Positions 1 through 6,518 of a stretch of DNA of 25,821 bases are shown here, piece after piece. A model generated the notes under the pieces. The model saw nothing but the letters and a program-made list of their open reading frames with translations, did no database searches and was not told the origin of the DNA. Position 1 is the stretch's first letter; every line of letters begins with the position of its first letter. Source of the DNA: Eubacterium sp. (GTDB taxonomy: Bacteria; Bacillota; Clostridia; Lachnospirales; Lachnospiraceae). Location: assembly GCA_017445525.1 (NCBI GenBank), contig JAFSTZ010000032.1:1-25821 (forward strand), given 5' to 3'. The translations under genes were made by a program, and so were the position numbers.

Positions 1-2
1 AT

Positions 3-119
3 CTGGGCGCGGCGTTCTTCCTGTTTGTGTTCTTCTATCCGGTGCTGACGGGGATCGGTGTTGAGGAGTCATTCGCCAGGGATGCGCTCAGGTGGCTGCC
101 CGGGTGGGTACTATGCTGA
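3..119 (+). CDS. C-terminal fragment of a probable PMT-type membrane glycosyltransferase
   Basis: The gene is cut by the window edge; only the last 38 codons are visible, in frame 3, ending in TGA at 117-119. The fragment has a hydrophobic stretch (FFLFVFFYPVLTGI) followed by a short tail with ALRWLPGW. This resembles the extreme C-terminus of Lachnospiraceae phospholipid carrier-dependent glycosyltransferases of the PMT/GT39 family, where a last membrane helix ending in FYPVL is followed by a short tail with RWLP. Such enzymes move mannose from a polyprenyl phosphate to extracytoplasmic acceptors. The match rests on a short tail motif, so the family call is tentative, though the open frame and membrane character are clear. 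The next gene starts 13 bp downstream, so the two may be co-transcribed. Confidence 0.5.
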   Translation: MGAAFFLFVFFYPVLTGIGVEESFARDALRWLPGWVLC

Positions 120-132
120 TGGAGATATATAG

Positions 133-1479
133 ATGAATAGAGATGAGTTTATAGTGTGTCGCGAGTATGCCGCGATGGATCTGGCGTTTTCGATGTATAA
201 TCTGCATGAGAATCTGGATGAGAACAGTGAGAATGCGGATTTTTACGGCGCATCGGAGAAGAGGTACTACGACTGGTTTACGAGAGTGATCGGAGAGTTG
301 CTGGCGGCGACTGATGACGGAGATGCCAGGGGACAGCTGGAGGCGGCTGCTGCTGCCGAAGCGGAGCTCAAGGGACTCCGTAAAGAGAATATAAAAAGGA
401 TGGAGTTTTTTACTGCTCTCACGGACAGGCTGGTTGCGTATGAGTATGTTTTGAACAGATACGAGCTCAAGTTTGCTCCCGAGGAGAAGCTCGATGAGTT
501 TCTGAGGGCAAATTCCGAGGATGCATTTTTAAACAAGGTTATATCTTATCTGACTCTTGAGAGAGATAAAAAGATATTCGGAACCAAGCTTCAGGAGATA
601 ATAGGCGAAGTGCCGGTTCAGATGACCAGGAATAAGCTGTTTGAACTGATTGACAGAGCGTTTACTCTTTATCTGGATTCTGATGAGACTTCGTTGGATG
701 AGTTGATCTATATGCTCAGGATGGCGGGGTTGACTTATGGTTTTTATGACTATACCAACGAGTATCCCACTCTTGGAGAACCGCTCAGGGATTTCGAGTC
801 GGTCGATCTGAAGACCATGACAGAGAGTGATTATGACAGGCTGAGGGATGAGATATTTACTCTGTCCGGGAAACTCGAGTTTATCATGGATTTTTACTAT
901 GAGCTTCAGAGATGTGTGAACGATGCTCTTTCGCTGTGTATAGTCAGAAAGTGGCTTCCCGAGGACGATGCTCTGATGGATAGATCCGAGCGCAGGGCGA
1001 TCACAGCTTGTCTCGGAGATGTGATAGACGATGATACTTTTACACCTCTTGAGGGTCGTATAGAGTTAGTGGCAGAGAGGTTGCATGCGCAGATGTCAGG
1101 AGTTGAGGCTCCGGATATGAACGCCGAGGAAGAGGAAGAGTACCTCGATGTTGCCACACTCGCAAGGCTTTTATCAAACAGTATTTTTGCAGAGATCGAT
1201 CCGCTGTTTGTAGAAGAAAAAACAGTTACAAAAGAGCTTATAAAAGAAAAGGAAGATGTTCTCTTTGCTGAACTCACTGAAGTTTTCAAGGAGTCTCAAA
1301 AGCCCGTGAAGAAAGCTGTTATGGCGAAGATACTTGAGAAGCTTCCGCCGTTTCTGACTGACCAGGCGGCTATAGAGGAGTACATCAGACTGAATCTGTT
1401 TAACTGCAGGGATAAAGCAGAAAAATGTGCCGTGATGGCTATCATAACCGAGATGATGGAAGAGGACAAACAGCGATGA
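133..1479 (+). CDS. Conserved-looking hypothetical protein, 448 aa, cytoplasmic
   Basis: I do not recognise this family. The start is ATG at 133 with a GGAG motif about 9 bp upstream. The protein is acidic, has no signal peptide or membrane segment, and looks almost entirely helical. Stretches rich in Glu, Ala and Lys (residues about 65-90) could form short coiled coils, and there is a run of five Glu near residue 337. No catalytic motif stands out. It lies between a probable glycosyltransferase gene and another unknown gene on the same strand, which suggests a shared transcript but gives no function. Codon use looks like that of its neighbours, and the large unbroken frame with a good ribosome-binding site makes it a convincing gene. 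Confidence 0.8.
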   Translation: MNRDEFIVCREYAAMDLAFSMYNLHENLDENSENADFYGASEKRYYDWFTRVIGELLAATDDGDARGQLEAAAAAEAELKGLRKENIKRMEFFTALTDRLVAYEYVLNRYELKFAPEEKLDEFLRANSEDAFLNKVISYLTLERDKKIFGTKLQEIIGEVPVQMTRNKLFELIDRAFTLYLDSDETSLDELIYMLRMAGLTYGFYDYTNEYPTLGEPLRDFESVDLKTMTESDYDRLRDEIFTLSGKLEFIMDFYYELQRCVNDALSLCIVRKWLPEDDALMDRSERRAITACLGDVIDDDTFTPLEGRIELVAERLHAQMSGVEAPDMNAEEEEEYLDVATLARLLSNSIFAEIDPLFVEEKTVTKELIKEKEDVLFAELTEVFKESQKPVKKAVMAKILEKLPPFLTDQAAIEEYIRLNLFNCRDKAEKCAVMAIITEMMEEDKQR

Positions 1480-1571
1480 ACTCATCATGTGATCTGTCTG
1501 TATGATGATGGTGGAAAGTATGCTGCCGGTTATGAGCGACGATATAACAGAATTACATATGTGAGGTGTCT

Positions 1572-1961
1572 ATGTTATACTGGTACCGGGATTTGTTGAT
1601 CGGGGAAAAGATGAAAAAGAATCCCGAGAAGTATATGAAAAAGATCGAGAAGCACTATCAGGCCAACCCCAATGGAAAGATCTTCGGGAAGAAAAAACCG
1701 CCGATCAAAGAGTTCTTTGTTGTTGTGAGGGCGGGAAATCCGGATAATCTTTTTGAGGTTATGGGGACGAGACAGTGGTTTTTTAAGCATTATTCCAAGA
1801 CGGATATCTATATCATAGGGATGTTTCAGTCGGAGGATGAGGCGTTGGAGGCTATACAATCCATGCTTTCCGAGGGGTACACCGGTGATCCGGAGTATGA
1901 TCCGAGGGGAAAATATCGGGATGATGCCGGATACAGTTTATATGATACGTCCGGAATCTGA
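1572..1961 (+). CDS. Small hypothetical protein, 129 aa
   Basis: I chose ATG 1572 over the in-frame GTG at 1566 because GTG 1566 lies inside the likely ribosome-binding sequence (GAGGTG, 1563-1568). The N-terminal third is basic and Lys-rich (residues 14-50). The middle reads as an alpha/beta fold: FFVVVRAG, then WFFKHY, then a strand YIIGMF followed by a helix EDEALEAIQSML. The C-terminus is polar, with Asp, Gly and Tyr (DPEYDPRGKYRDD). There is no signal peptide, membrane segment or recognisable active site. I do not know the family. Its last codons and stop lie inside the left arm of the long hairpin element that follows, so that structure would form at the 3' end of this message. Confidence 0.7.
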   Translation: MLYWYRDLLIGEKMKKNPEKYMKKIEKHYQANPNGKIFGKKKPPIKEFFVVVRAGNPDNLFEVMGTRQWFFKHYSKTDIYIIGMFQSEDEALEAIQSMLSEGYTGDPEYDPRGKYRDDAGYSLYDTSGI

Positions 1962-2092
1962 GACGGTTTTCGCTCGGGGCTCCGCTTTCGCCATTCTCGG
2001 GCGCAGCGGTGCACGCCTCGAAAACACCTCGGCTGCGCACCGGCGTCCGAGACAGACCCCTCGCGGGAAAACCGTACTCAGATTCCGGGTGA
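1945..2092 (+). repeat. Long imperfect palindrome, copy 1 of a hairpin element family
   Basis: The arms pair as follows: 1951-1962 with 2077-2088 (12 bp, perfect), 1963-1971 with 2067-2075 (9 bp, perfect), 1976-1979 with 2057-2060, 1997-2004 with 2043-2050 (8 bp with one G-U), and 2008-2012 with 2037-2041. The apical loop at about 2018-2030 reads TCGAAAACACCTC. The left arm covers the stop codon of the upstream gene. A second element at 12174-12307 has the same design and nearly the same apical loop, while its outer stem has unrelated sequence that is still complementary. The conserved apex with compensating stem changes points to a structure kept at the DNA or RNA level. The strand is given as that of the flanking genes. 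Confidence 0.8.
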
Positions 2093-2143
2093 ACAGGATA
2101 GATCAGTATCCTTCATGCCATCCCGGTTTTCGAGCGGATCATA

Positions 2144-2239
2144 CAGGATCGCCGGTACTCGGAAATCATGCAAAGATATAGAAAAAAGGTAAGTTGTTAT
2201 ATGGGTTACCAGGATCGCCGGTACTCGGAAATCATGCAA
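2144..2239 (+). repeat. 30-bp direct repeat, two copies 66 bp apart
   Basis: The same 30 bases occur at 2144-2173 and 2210-2239. The unit begins CAGGATCGCCGGTACTCGG and ends ATCATGCAA. A weaker similar stretch near 2094-2120 (CAGGAT, then CATGCCA) may be a decayed third copy. The repeats fill the non-coding gap before the DUF2953 gene, directly after the hairpin element. Nothing shows what they do; replication slippage, a tandem protein-binding site, or the scar of an element are all possible. Apart from the hairpin element and these repeats, I see no gene in the roughly 300-bp gap between 1962 and 2266. Confidence 0.85.
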
Positions 2240-2266
2240 TACATGGAAATATAGGTTGAATAGGTG

Positions 2267-3415
2267 ATGGTTATTTTATCTATTATTAAGTGGATAGGAA
2301 TCGTGCTGGGGTGCCTCGTGGGAGGGATCCTCGCTTTGGCGTTGCTGATTTTGATCTGCGTGCTGTTTATCCCGGTGAGGTATCGGGCGATGTTGGTGAA
2401 GGATCAGCCCGGGATCAAGAATGCCACTTATGGTTTTTGGATCACCTATGCGCTGCATGCAGTGAGTATAAGAAAGAAACCGGATAGTGACCTGATCGTG
2501 GTGAAGATCCTCGGGATCCCGATCAAGAAGATAGGCGGAGCTTCCGGGAAAGAAAAAGAGCTCGATGACATTTTTGATGAAGATATCGATAGCGTAAAGG
2601 CAGATGCGTCACAGGAAGCTCAGGGAGAGAGCGAGCTGACAGAAGCAACAGTTTCCGGTAGAGATGATAGTGAGATATCAGATATAATAGAGGATAATGA
2701 GGTGAGTGAAACTGAGTCATCAGATCAGGCTGTAAACGATGATCTGCCGGGGGGTGAACAGACTGCAGAAGATGCGGTCGGAGAAGATGGATCAAAAAAA
2801 CAGTTATCAGATGATGTGACCGGAGTAGATGGATCAGAAACCCGGCCGGAAGATAGTGATCTATCGGAAGATGAACAGTCAGCGAATGATGTGACCGGAG
2901 AGGATGAAGCAACCGAAAAGGTGCCTGTAAAGGACAGGATAAAGGCACGTGTGGCGGCGATAAAAGCCATTCCGGATAAAATTCGTGGTATTTTTCAAAA
3001 AATAGACTTTATTTTTTTCAAGATATCCTGTATAATAGATTTTGTCAATGATCATGCCACGACGATGACCATAAAAAAACTGATCAAAGAAGTGGTGGCA
3101 GCGATACGATATGTAGGACCGAAGAAGCTGAAGGGATCACTCGAGTTCGGTACCGGTGAACCTGACAGCACCGGGATGATACTTGGAGGCGTCAGCCTGA
3201 TGAAGGTCGTATATAGCAAGGATGTAAATATAGTCCCCAACTTTGATGAGAAGTGCCTCATCGGAGATATGGAAGTCAGAGGGCGCATACGAGCCGTATA
3301 CTTTGTCCGCATGGCTCTGCGTATCTGGTTCAATAAGGATGTACACCGCCTGTGGAAGCGTTTCAGGCATATGAGAAAGAAGATAGCCCGGCAGGAGAAG
3401 TCACTTGCGGGTTAA
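2267..3415 (+). CDS. DUF2953 (YtfI-like) membrane-anchored protein with acidic linker
   Basis: One N-terminal membrane segment (about residues 4-36) is followed by VRYRAMLV and by a strand-rich region that matches the start of DUF2953, the YtfI family found with YtfJ/GerW in Firmicutes. The second half of the family domain resumes after about residue 245 (KKLIKEVVAAIRYVGPKKLKG and onward) and the protein ends with a basic tail. Between the halves is an acidic, Ser/Asp/Glu-rich region of about 125 residues with loosely repeated units. The GerW gene follows after 33 bp, which supports the pairing. Start choice: ATG 2267, with GTG 2264 immediately upstream equally possible, since the best AGGT (2253-2256) suits either. 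The biochemical role of DUF2953 is not established; a spore- or envelope-related role is inferred from the pairing. Confidence 0.8.
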   Translation: MVILSIIKWIGIVLGCLVGGILALALLILICVLFIPVRYRAMLVKDQPGIKNATYGFWITYALHAVSIRKKPDSDLIVVKILGIPIKKIGGASGKEKELDDIFDEDIDSVKADASQEAQGESELTEATVSGRDDSEISDIIEDNEVSETESSDQAVNDDLPGGEQTAEDAVGEDGSKKQLSDDVTGVDGSETRPEDSDLSEDEQSANDVTGEDEATEKVPVKDRIKARVAAIKAIPDKIRGIFQKIDFIFFKISCIIDFVNDHATTMTIKKLIKEVVAAIRYVGPKKLKGSLEFGTGEPDSTGMILGGVSLMKVVYSKDVNIVPNFDEKCLIGDMEVRGRIRAVYFVRMALRIWFNKDVHRLWKRFRHMRKKIARQEKSLAG

Positions 3416-3448
3416 GGACAAAAAATTCGATATTAGGAGGATTTATCA

Positions 3449-3871
3449 ATGTCAGAAAACAATTTCGGTGAAACCATGGAGTCCCTTTTCAAAGGTATGG
3501 ACACATTTATCTCGTCAAAGACCGTTATCGGTGATGCGGTGAAGTTCGACGACGGGACGATCGTATTGCCTTTGGTAGATGTCAGCTTCGGCGTGGCAGC
3601 GGGAGCGTTTGCCAACGCAAATGATAAAAAGAACAACGGAGGCGGCGGTCTGGGTGGCAAGATCCAGCCGAGTGCAGTGCTTGTGATCAAGGACGGTTCA
3701 TCCAAGCTCGTCAATGTCAAGAACCAGAGCGGTATGACTAAGATCCTTGATATGGTTCCTGATTTCGTTGACAAGTTCTCCGGCAAGAAGAAGGATGATG
3801 CTGCCACCAACGATAACAGTGAGTTGGCTTCATCGGAAAGCGATGACAGTGTCGTAGTCCAGGATGATTGA
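3449..3871 (+). CDS. ytfJ: GerW/YtfJ family sporulation protein
   Basis: The 140-aa protein shows the full GerW pattern: an N-terminal helix with TMESLFKGMDTFI, then TVIGDAVKFDDGTIVLPLVDVSFGVAAG, a Gly-rich stretch (NNGGGGLGGKI), and the strand pair SAVLVIKDG and KLVNVKN. Family knowledge: Bacillus YtfJ (GerW) is needed for normal spore germination, but homologues also occur in non-sporulating Clostridia, so its presence does not prove sporulation. ATG 3449 has an excellent AGGAGG at 3435-3440. The C-terminal 25 residues are Asp/Ser-rich and probably disordered. It follows the DUF2953 gene, its usual partner, and is probably expressed from the same transcript. Confidence 0.9.
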   Translation: MSENNFGETMESLFKGMDTFISSKTVIGDAVKFDDGTIVLPLVDVSFGVAAGAFANANDKKNNGGGGLGGKIQPSAVLVIKDGSSKLVNVKNQSGMTKILDMVPDFVDKFSGKKKDDAATNDNSELASSESDDSVVVQDD

Positions 3872-3923
3872 TAGTCATTCATGAGTCAGTTTTTTTGCAT
3901 AAACAATATGAAGATCGGTGATG

Positions 3924-3947
3924 TGCCGCTGCCGAAAGACAGCGGCA
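3924..3947 (+). other. Perfect 8-bp hairpin after gerW
   Basis: TGCCGCTG at 3924-3931 pairs exactly with CAGCGGCA at 3940-3947 around an 8-base loop (CCGAAAGA). No T-run follows on either strand, so it is not a canonical intrinsic terminator. It may still mark or protect the 3' end of the gerW transcript, since the rpmB promoter begins 32 bp downstream. Confidence 0.5.
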
Positions 3948-3978
3948 TGAACATGTTAGAAAAAATTTAAAAAAATGC

Positions 3979-4007
3979 TTGCATTTTCTCAGATAGTTTG
4001 GTACAAT
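3979..4007 (+). promoter_or_regulatory. Sigma-A-like promoter for rpmB
   Basis: TTGCAT (3979-3984), a 17-bp spacer, then TACAAT (4002-4007). An A-rich tract lies just upstream (about 3959-3975), like an UP element. The predicted start of transcription is near 4014, giving a leader of about 39 nt before rpmB. High expression of a ribosomal protein gene fits. Confidence 0.8.
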
Positions 4008-4052
4008 GGCAGTTGTGTCAGTATTTGAGATTTGTTAGGAGGTGTTATCGAT

Positions 4053-4238
4053 ATGGCTAAGTGTGCGATTTGCGGTAAGAGCGTTCATTTCGGGAATGCG
4101 GTCAGCCACTCACACAGACGGAGTAACAAGATATGGAAGTCAAATCTTAAGTCCGTTCATGTAAAGACAAATGGCGGATCTAAGAAGATGTATGTTTGTA
4201 CATCATGCCTTCGTTCGGGTAAAGTAGAGAGAGCGTAG
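4053..4238 (+). CDS. rpmB: 50S ribosomal protein L28
   Basis: The 61-aa protein begins MAKCAICGKSVHFGNAVSHS and contains HRRSNKIWKSNLK, the standard L28 core. Two Cys pairs (CAIC at 4-7 and CTSC near the C-terminus) form the zinc ribbon of the C+ form of L28. It is a structural protein of the large ribosomal subunit. ATG 4053 is chosen because AGGAGGTG sits at 4037-4044; the longer reading from an upstream codon would add residues not found in the family. It has its own promoter upstream and a terminator downstream, so it is a single-gene unit. In Bacillus, rpmB also lies next to yloU-yloV, and the same neighbourhood is kept here. Confidence 0.97.
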   Translation: MAKCAICGKSVHFGNAVSHSHRRSNKIWKSNLKSVHVKTNGGSKKMYVCTSCLRSGKVERA

Positions 4239-4267
4239 GATTATTTGTATTATATGATGGGTTTTTT

Positions 4268-4297
4268 GGCGGCAAGCTTGGCTTGTCGCCTTTTGTT
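4268..4297 (+). terminator. Intrinsic terminator of rpmB
   Basis: GGCGGCAAGC pairs with GCTTGTCGCC (one G-U) around a short loop, and TTTTGTT follows at 4291-4297. The position is 29 bp past the rpmB stop codon. The opposite strand lacks a T-run, so it acts on the plus strand only. Confidence 0.85.
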
Positions 4298-4298
4298 C

Positions 4299-4314
4299 GC
4301 ACTACATGTAGTGC
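4299..4314. promoter_or_regulatory. 16-bp perfect palindrome touching the asp23 promoter
   Basis: GCACTACATGTAGTGC is its own reverse complement and ends at the base before the -35 hexamer of the next promoter. It could be an operator for a dimeric regulator, or a second weak terminator stem, since TTGATTTT follows. The sequence alone does not decide between these. Confidence 0.6.
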
Positions 4315-4343
4315 TTGATTTTAAGATAAAGATGTAGTAGAAT
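4315..4343 (+). promoter_or_regulatory. Sigma-A-like promoter for asp23-fakA
   Basis: TTGATT (4315-4320), a 17-bp spacer, and TAGAAT (4338-4343). Transcription would start near 4350 and leave a leader of about 55 nt before the asp23 ATG. The perfect palindrome at 4299-4314 abuts the -35 box. Confidence 0.75.
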
Positions 4344-4404
4344 ATAAATATCTGTGAATTGTAACATATTATACGATAGAAAATATAAAATTGGAGGATC
4401 CGAT

Positions 4405-4761
4405 ATGAAGGGACAGTTGGATACGAAGTTGGGTACCATCGTGATCGATGAGGATGTTCTCGGAAAGTATGCTGGTTCAGCAGCTGTAGAGTGCTTCGGA
4501 GTAGTAGGTATGGCCTCTATTAATATGAAGGACGGTATTGTAAAGCTTCTGAAAAAAGACAATCTCAGACATGGTGTAACTATCACGGAGGTTGACGGCA
4601 AACTTCATGTGGAGTTGCATATCATCGTTGCATTTGGAGTCAGCATACTTGCTGTAGCTGAGAATCTCGTTGATACAGTTCGTTACAACCTTGAGGAGTT
4701 TACAGGTATGGAGGTTGGAAAGATCGTGGTCTGCGTAGAAGGTGTACGAGTAGTGGACTGA
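4405..4761 (+). CDS. yloU: Asp23/Gls24 family envelope stress protein (YloU-like)
   Basis: The 118-aa protein matches the Asp23/Gls24 (DUF322) family: LGTIVIDEDVLGKYAGSAA near the start, GVVGMAS, then a strand pair with HGVTITEVDGKLHVELHIIV, and the closing EEFTGMEVGKIVVCVEGV. ATG 4405 has GGAGG at 4393-4397; the upstream GTG reading is not supported by a ribosome-binding site. Family members are small cytoplasmic proteins linked to cell-envelope homeostasis in Firmicutes; the molecular activity is not settled. The gene is followed after 49 bp by fakA, and this YloU-YloV pairing is conserved widely in Firmicutes. Confidence 0.92.
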   Translation: MKGQLDTKLGTIVIDEDVLGKYAGSAAVECFGVVGMASINMKDGIVKLLKKDNLRHGVTITEVDGKLHVELHIIVAFGVSILAVAENLVDTVRYNLEEFTGMEVGKIVVCVEGVRVVD

Positions 4762-4810
4762 TCATATAAATGACTGATCATATTAAAAGATTCACAGGAG
4801 GTTAACACTG

Positions 4811-6496
4811 ATGCAGATCCGGACGATAGATGCGGAGTTGATCCGCAAGTGCTTCCTTGGCGGAGCCAATGCACTGGATGCAAAAAAAGATATAGTAAAT
4901 GAATTAAACGTATTCCCCGTGCCTGACGGAGACACCGGGACCAACATGACCATGACCATCATGTCAGCGGCGAGAGAGGTGGCAGCACTTCCGGAAAAGC
5001 CTGACATGAAGCCTTTGTGTAAAGCGATTTCAGGTGGGTCATTAAAAGGCGCAAGAGGAAACTCGGGCGTTATTCTTTCTCAGCTTCTGAGAGGATTCAC
5101 AAAAAGTATACAGGATCAAAAGGAGGTTGACTCAACCTCTCTTCGTATTGCCTTTGACAAAGCGGTGTCACAGGCATATAAAGCAGTTATGAAGCCGAAA
5201 GAGGGTACTATCCTTACCGTGGCCAGAGCCGGAAGCGAGAAAGCTCTGGAGATGGAGGATAGGACAGACAATCTCGTTGAGACCGTAAACGCTGTCCTTA
5301 TTCATATGGAGGATGTGCTGGAACAGACTCCTGATATGCTTCCGGTATTGAAGGAAGCGGGAGTGGTTGACTCAGGCGGTCAGGGATTGCTGTATTTCCT
5401 GCAGGGTTGCTATGATGTGCTGCTCGGCAAGGAGGTAAACACCGAGCTGGTACAGGAACAGCAGGATAAGCCTGCTGCGACCGGAGAGGATTCCGGCAAG
5501 GATATCAAGTTTGTATACAGAACCGGTTTCAGTATCATCATCAGAAAGAAAATCTCAGAGGATAAAGAGGAGAGCTTCAAGTCATATCTTGATTCCATGG
5601 GTGAGAAAGTATCGTGTACATCTGATGGAAAGACTATGAAGGTTCTGCTTGATACTAACGATCCCGGACTTATACTCGGAAGAGCAATGAGGTTTGGTGC
5701 ATTGACTCAGATCAGCATCATCAATCTCAAGGATGATGAGCCGGCCGGTCAGACTCCTGCAAGTGCGGAAGCGGTCAACGAGGCTAAAGCAGAGGAGAAA
5801 GCACCGGAACCCGAGCAGCCGGAGAAACTGCCACACAAGACGAATGCATTTATAAGTGTATCGGCAGGAGACGGTATAAGTGAGATATTCAGGGATCTGG
5901 GCGTCGATGTCATCATCGAGGGCGGACAGACGATGAATCCGAGCACGGAGGATATACTTACGGCGATAGACAGGATAGATGCCGATCATATCTTTATCCT
6001 TCCGAACAACGGGAACATACTCCTTGCGGCTGACCAGGCAAAGAGCATGTCAAAGGATCAGGACGTGAGAGTTATCCGTACTAAAAATATCCCGCAGGGC
6101 GTTGCCTCGATGCTGGGATTTATAGACGGAGTTGATCCGGATGATAACGAAACTGCGATGAACGAGGCGGCGGAAGCTATCATCGAGGGAGAGGTCACCT
6201 ATGCGGTCCGTGACACGCAGGTTGACGGACATACGATAAAGACCGGCGATATCATGGGTATCAGCGGCAAGAGGATAGAAGCTGTCGGAACTGATATTGT
6301 AGATACAACAGTGGATCTTCTGAACAAGCTGATGACCGAAGAGACAGAACTTGTAACACTCTATTATGGTGAGGAGGCCAGCGAAGAGCAGGCAGCCAAG
6401 ATAGCTGCAAAGATCGGACTTGAGAGACTGGATGTGGAGTTCGAGATACAGTACGGCGGACAGCCGATCTACTATTATTTCATATCGGTAGAGTAA
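4811..6496 (+). CDS. fakA: Fatty acid kinase ATP-binding subunit FakA (DAK2/YloV family)
   Basis: This is a three-part protein of 561 aa. The N-terminal DhaL-like kinase domain (about 1-200) carries the Mg-ATP motif PVPDGDTGTNM (residues 36-46) and SGGSLKGARGNSGVILSQ. A middle domain follows, and the C-terminal half (about 345-561) has the EGGQTMNPSTEDI and ILPNNGNI motifs typical of YloV. FakA phosphorylates a fatty acid held by a separate FakB (DegV family) protein, supplying acyl-phosphate for phospholipid synthesis; no fakB is visible here. ATG 4811 has AGGAGG ending about 9 bp upstream. Between the middle and C-terminal domains is a Pro/Glu/Ala-rich linker (about 310-345), probably flexible. 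It is likely co-transcribed with asp23 upstream and the AraC-like gene 22 bp downstream. Confidence 0.93.
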   Translation: MQIRTIDAELIRKCFLGGANALDAKKDIVNELNVFPVPDGDTGTNMTMTIMSAAREVAALPEKPDMKPLCKAISGGSLKGARGNSGVILSQLLRGFTKSIQDQKEVDSTSLRIAFDKAVSQAYKAVMKPKEGTILTVARAGSEKALEMEDRTDNLVETVNAVLIHMEDVLEQTPDMLPVLKEAGVVDSGGQGLLYFLQGCYDVLLGKEVNTELVQEQQDKPAATGEDSGKDIKFVYRTGFSIIIRKKISEDKEESFKSYLDSMGEKVSCTSDGKTMKVLLDTNDPGLILGRAMRFGALTQISIINLKDDEPAGQTPASAEAVNEAKAEEKAPEPEQPEKLPHKTNAFISVSAGDGISEIFRDLGVDVIIEGGQTMNPSTEDILTAIDRIDADHIFILPNNGNILLAADQAKSMSKDQDVRVIRTKNIPQGVASMLGFIDGVDPDDNETAMNEAAEAIIEGEVTYAVRDTQVDGHTIKTGDIMGISGKRIEAVGTDIVDTTVDLLNKLMTEETELVTLYYGEEASEEQAAKIAAKIGLERLDVEFEIQYGGQPIYYYFISVE

Positions 6497-6518
6497 AAAT
6501 ACGAGGGAGGATATATAG

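Noticed and set aside
2121..2140. Third, inverted copy of the hairpin apex (TTTTCGAG)
   Set aside because: Only about nine bases match the reverse of the apical loop and no flanking stems are present.
1837..2181. Open frame of 114 codons across hairpin copy 1
   Set aside because: It overlaps the real gene 1572-1961 and runs through the palindrome and the direct repeat; there is no ribosome-binding site and no protein-like composition.
2144..2239. CRISPR array
   Set aside because: Only two clear copies, no further regular units and no cas genes nearby.
2523..2970. Minus-strand frames inside the DUF2953 gene
   Set aside because: Their low-complexity His/Leu/Ser composition mirrors the acidic linker on the plus strand; no starts with ribosome-binding sites.
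3924..3947. Hairpin as a standard rho-independent terminator
   Set aside because: Neither strand has a T-run next to the stem; kept only as an unexplained hairpin.
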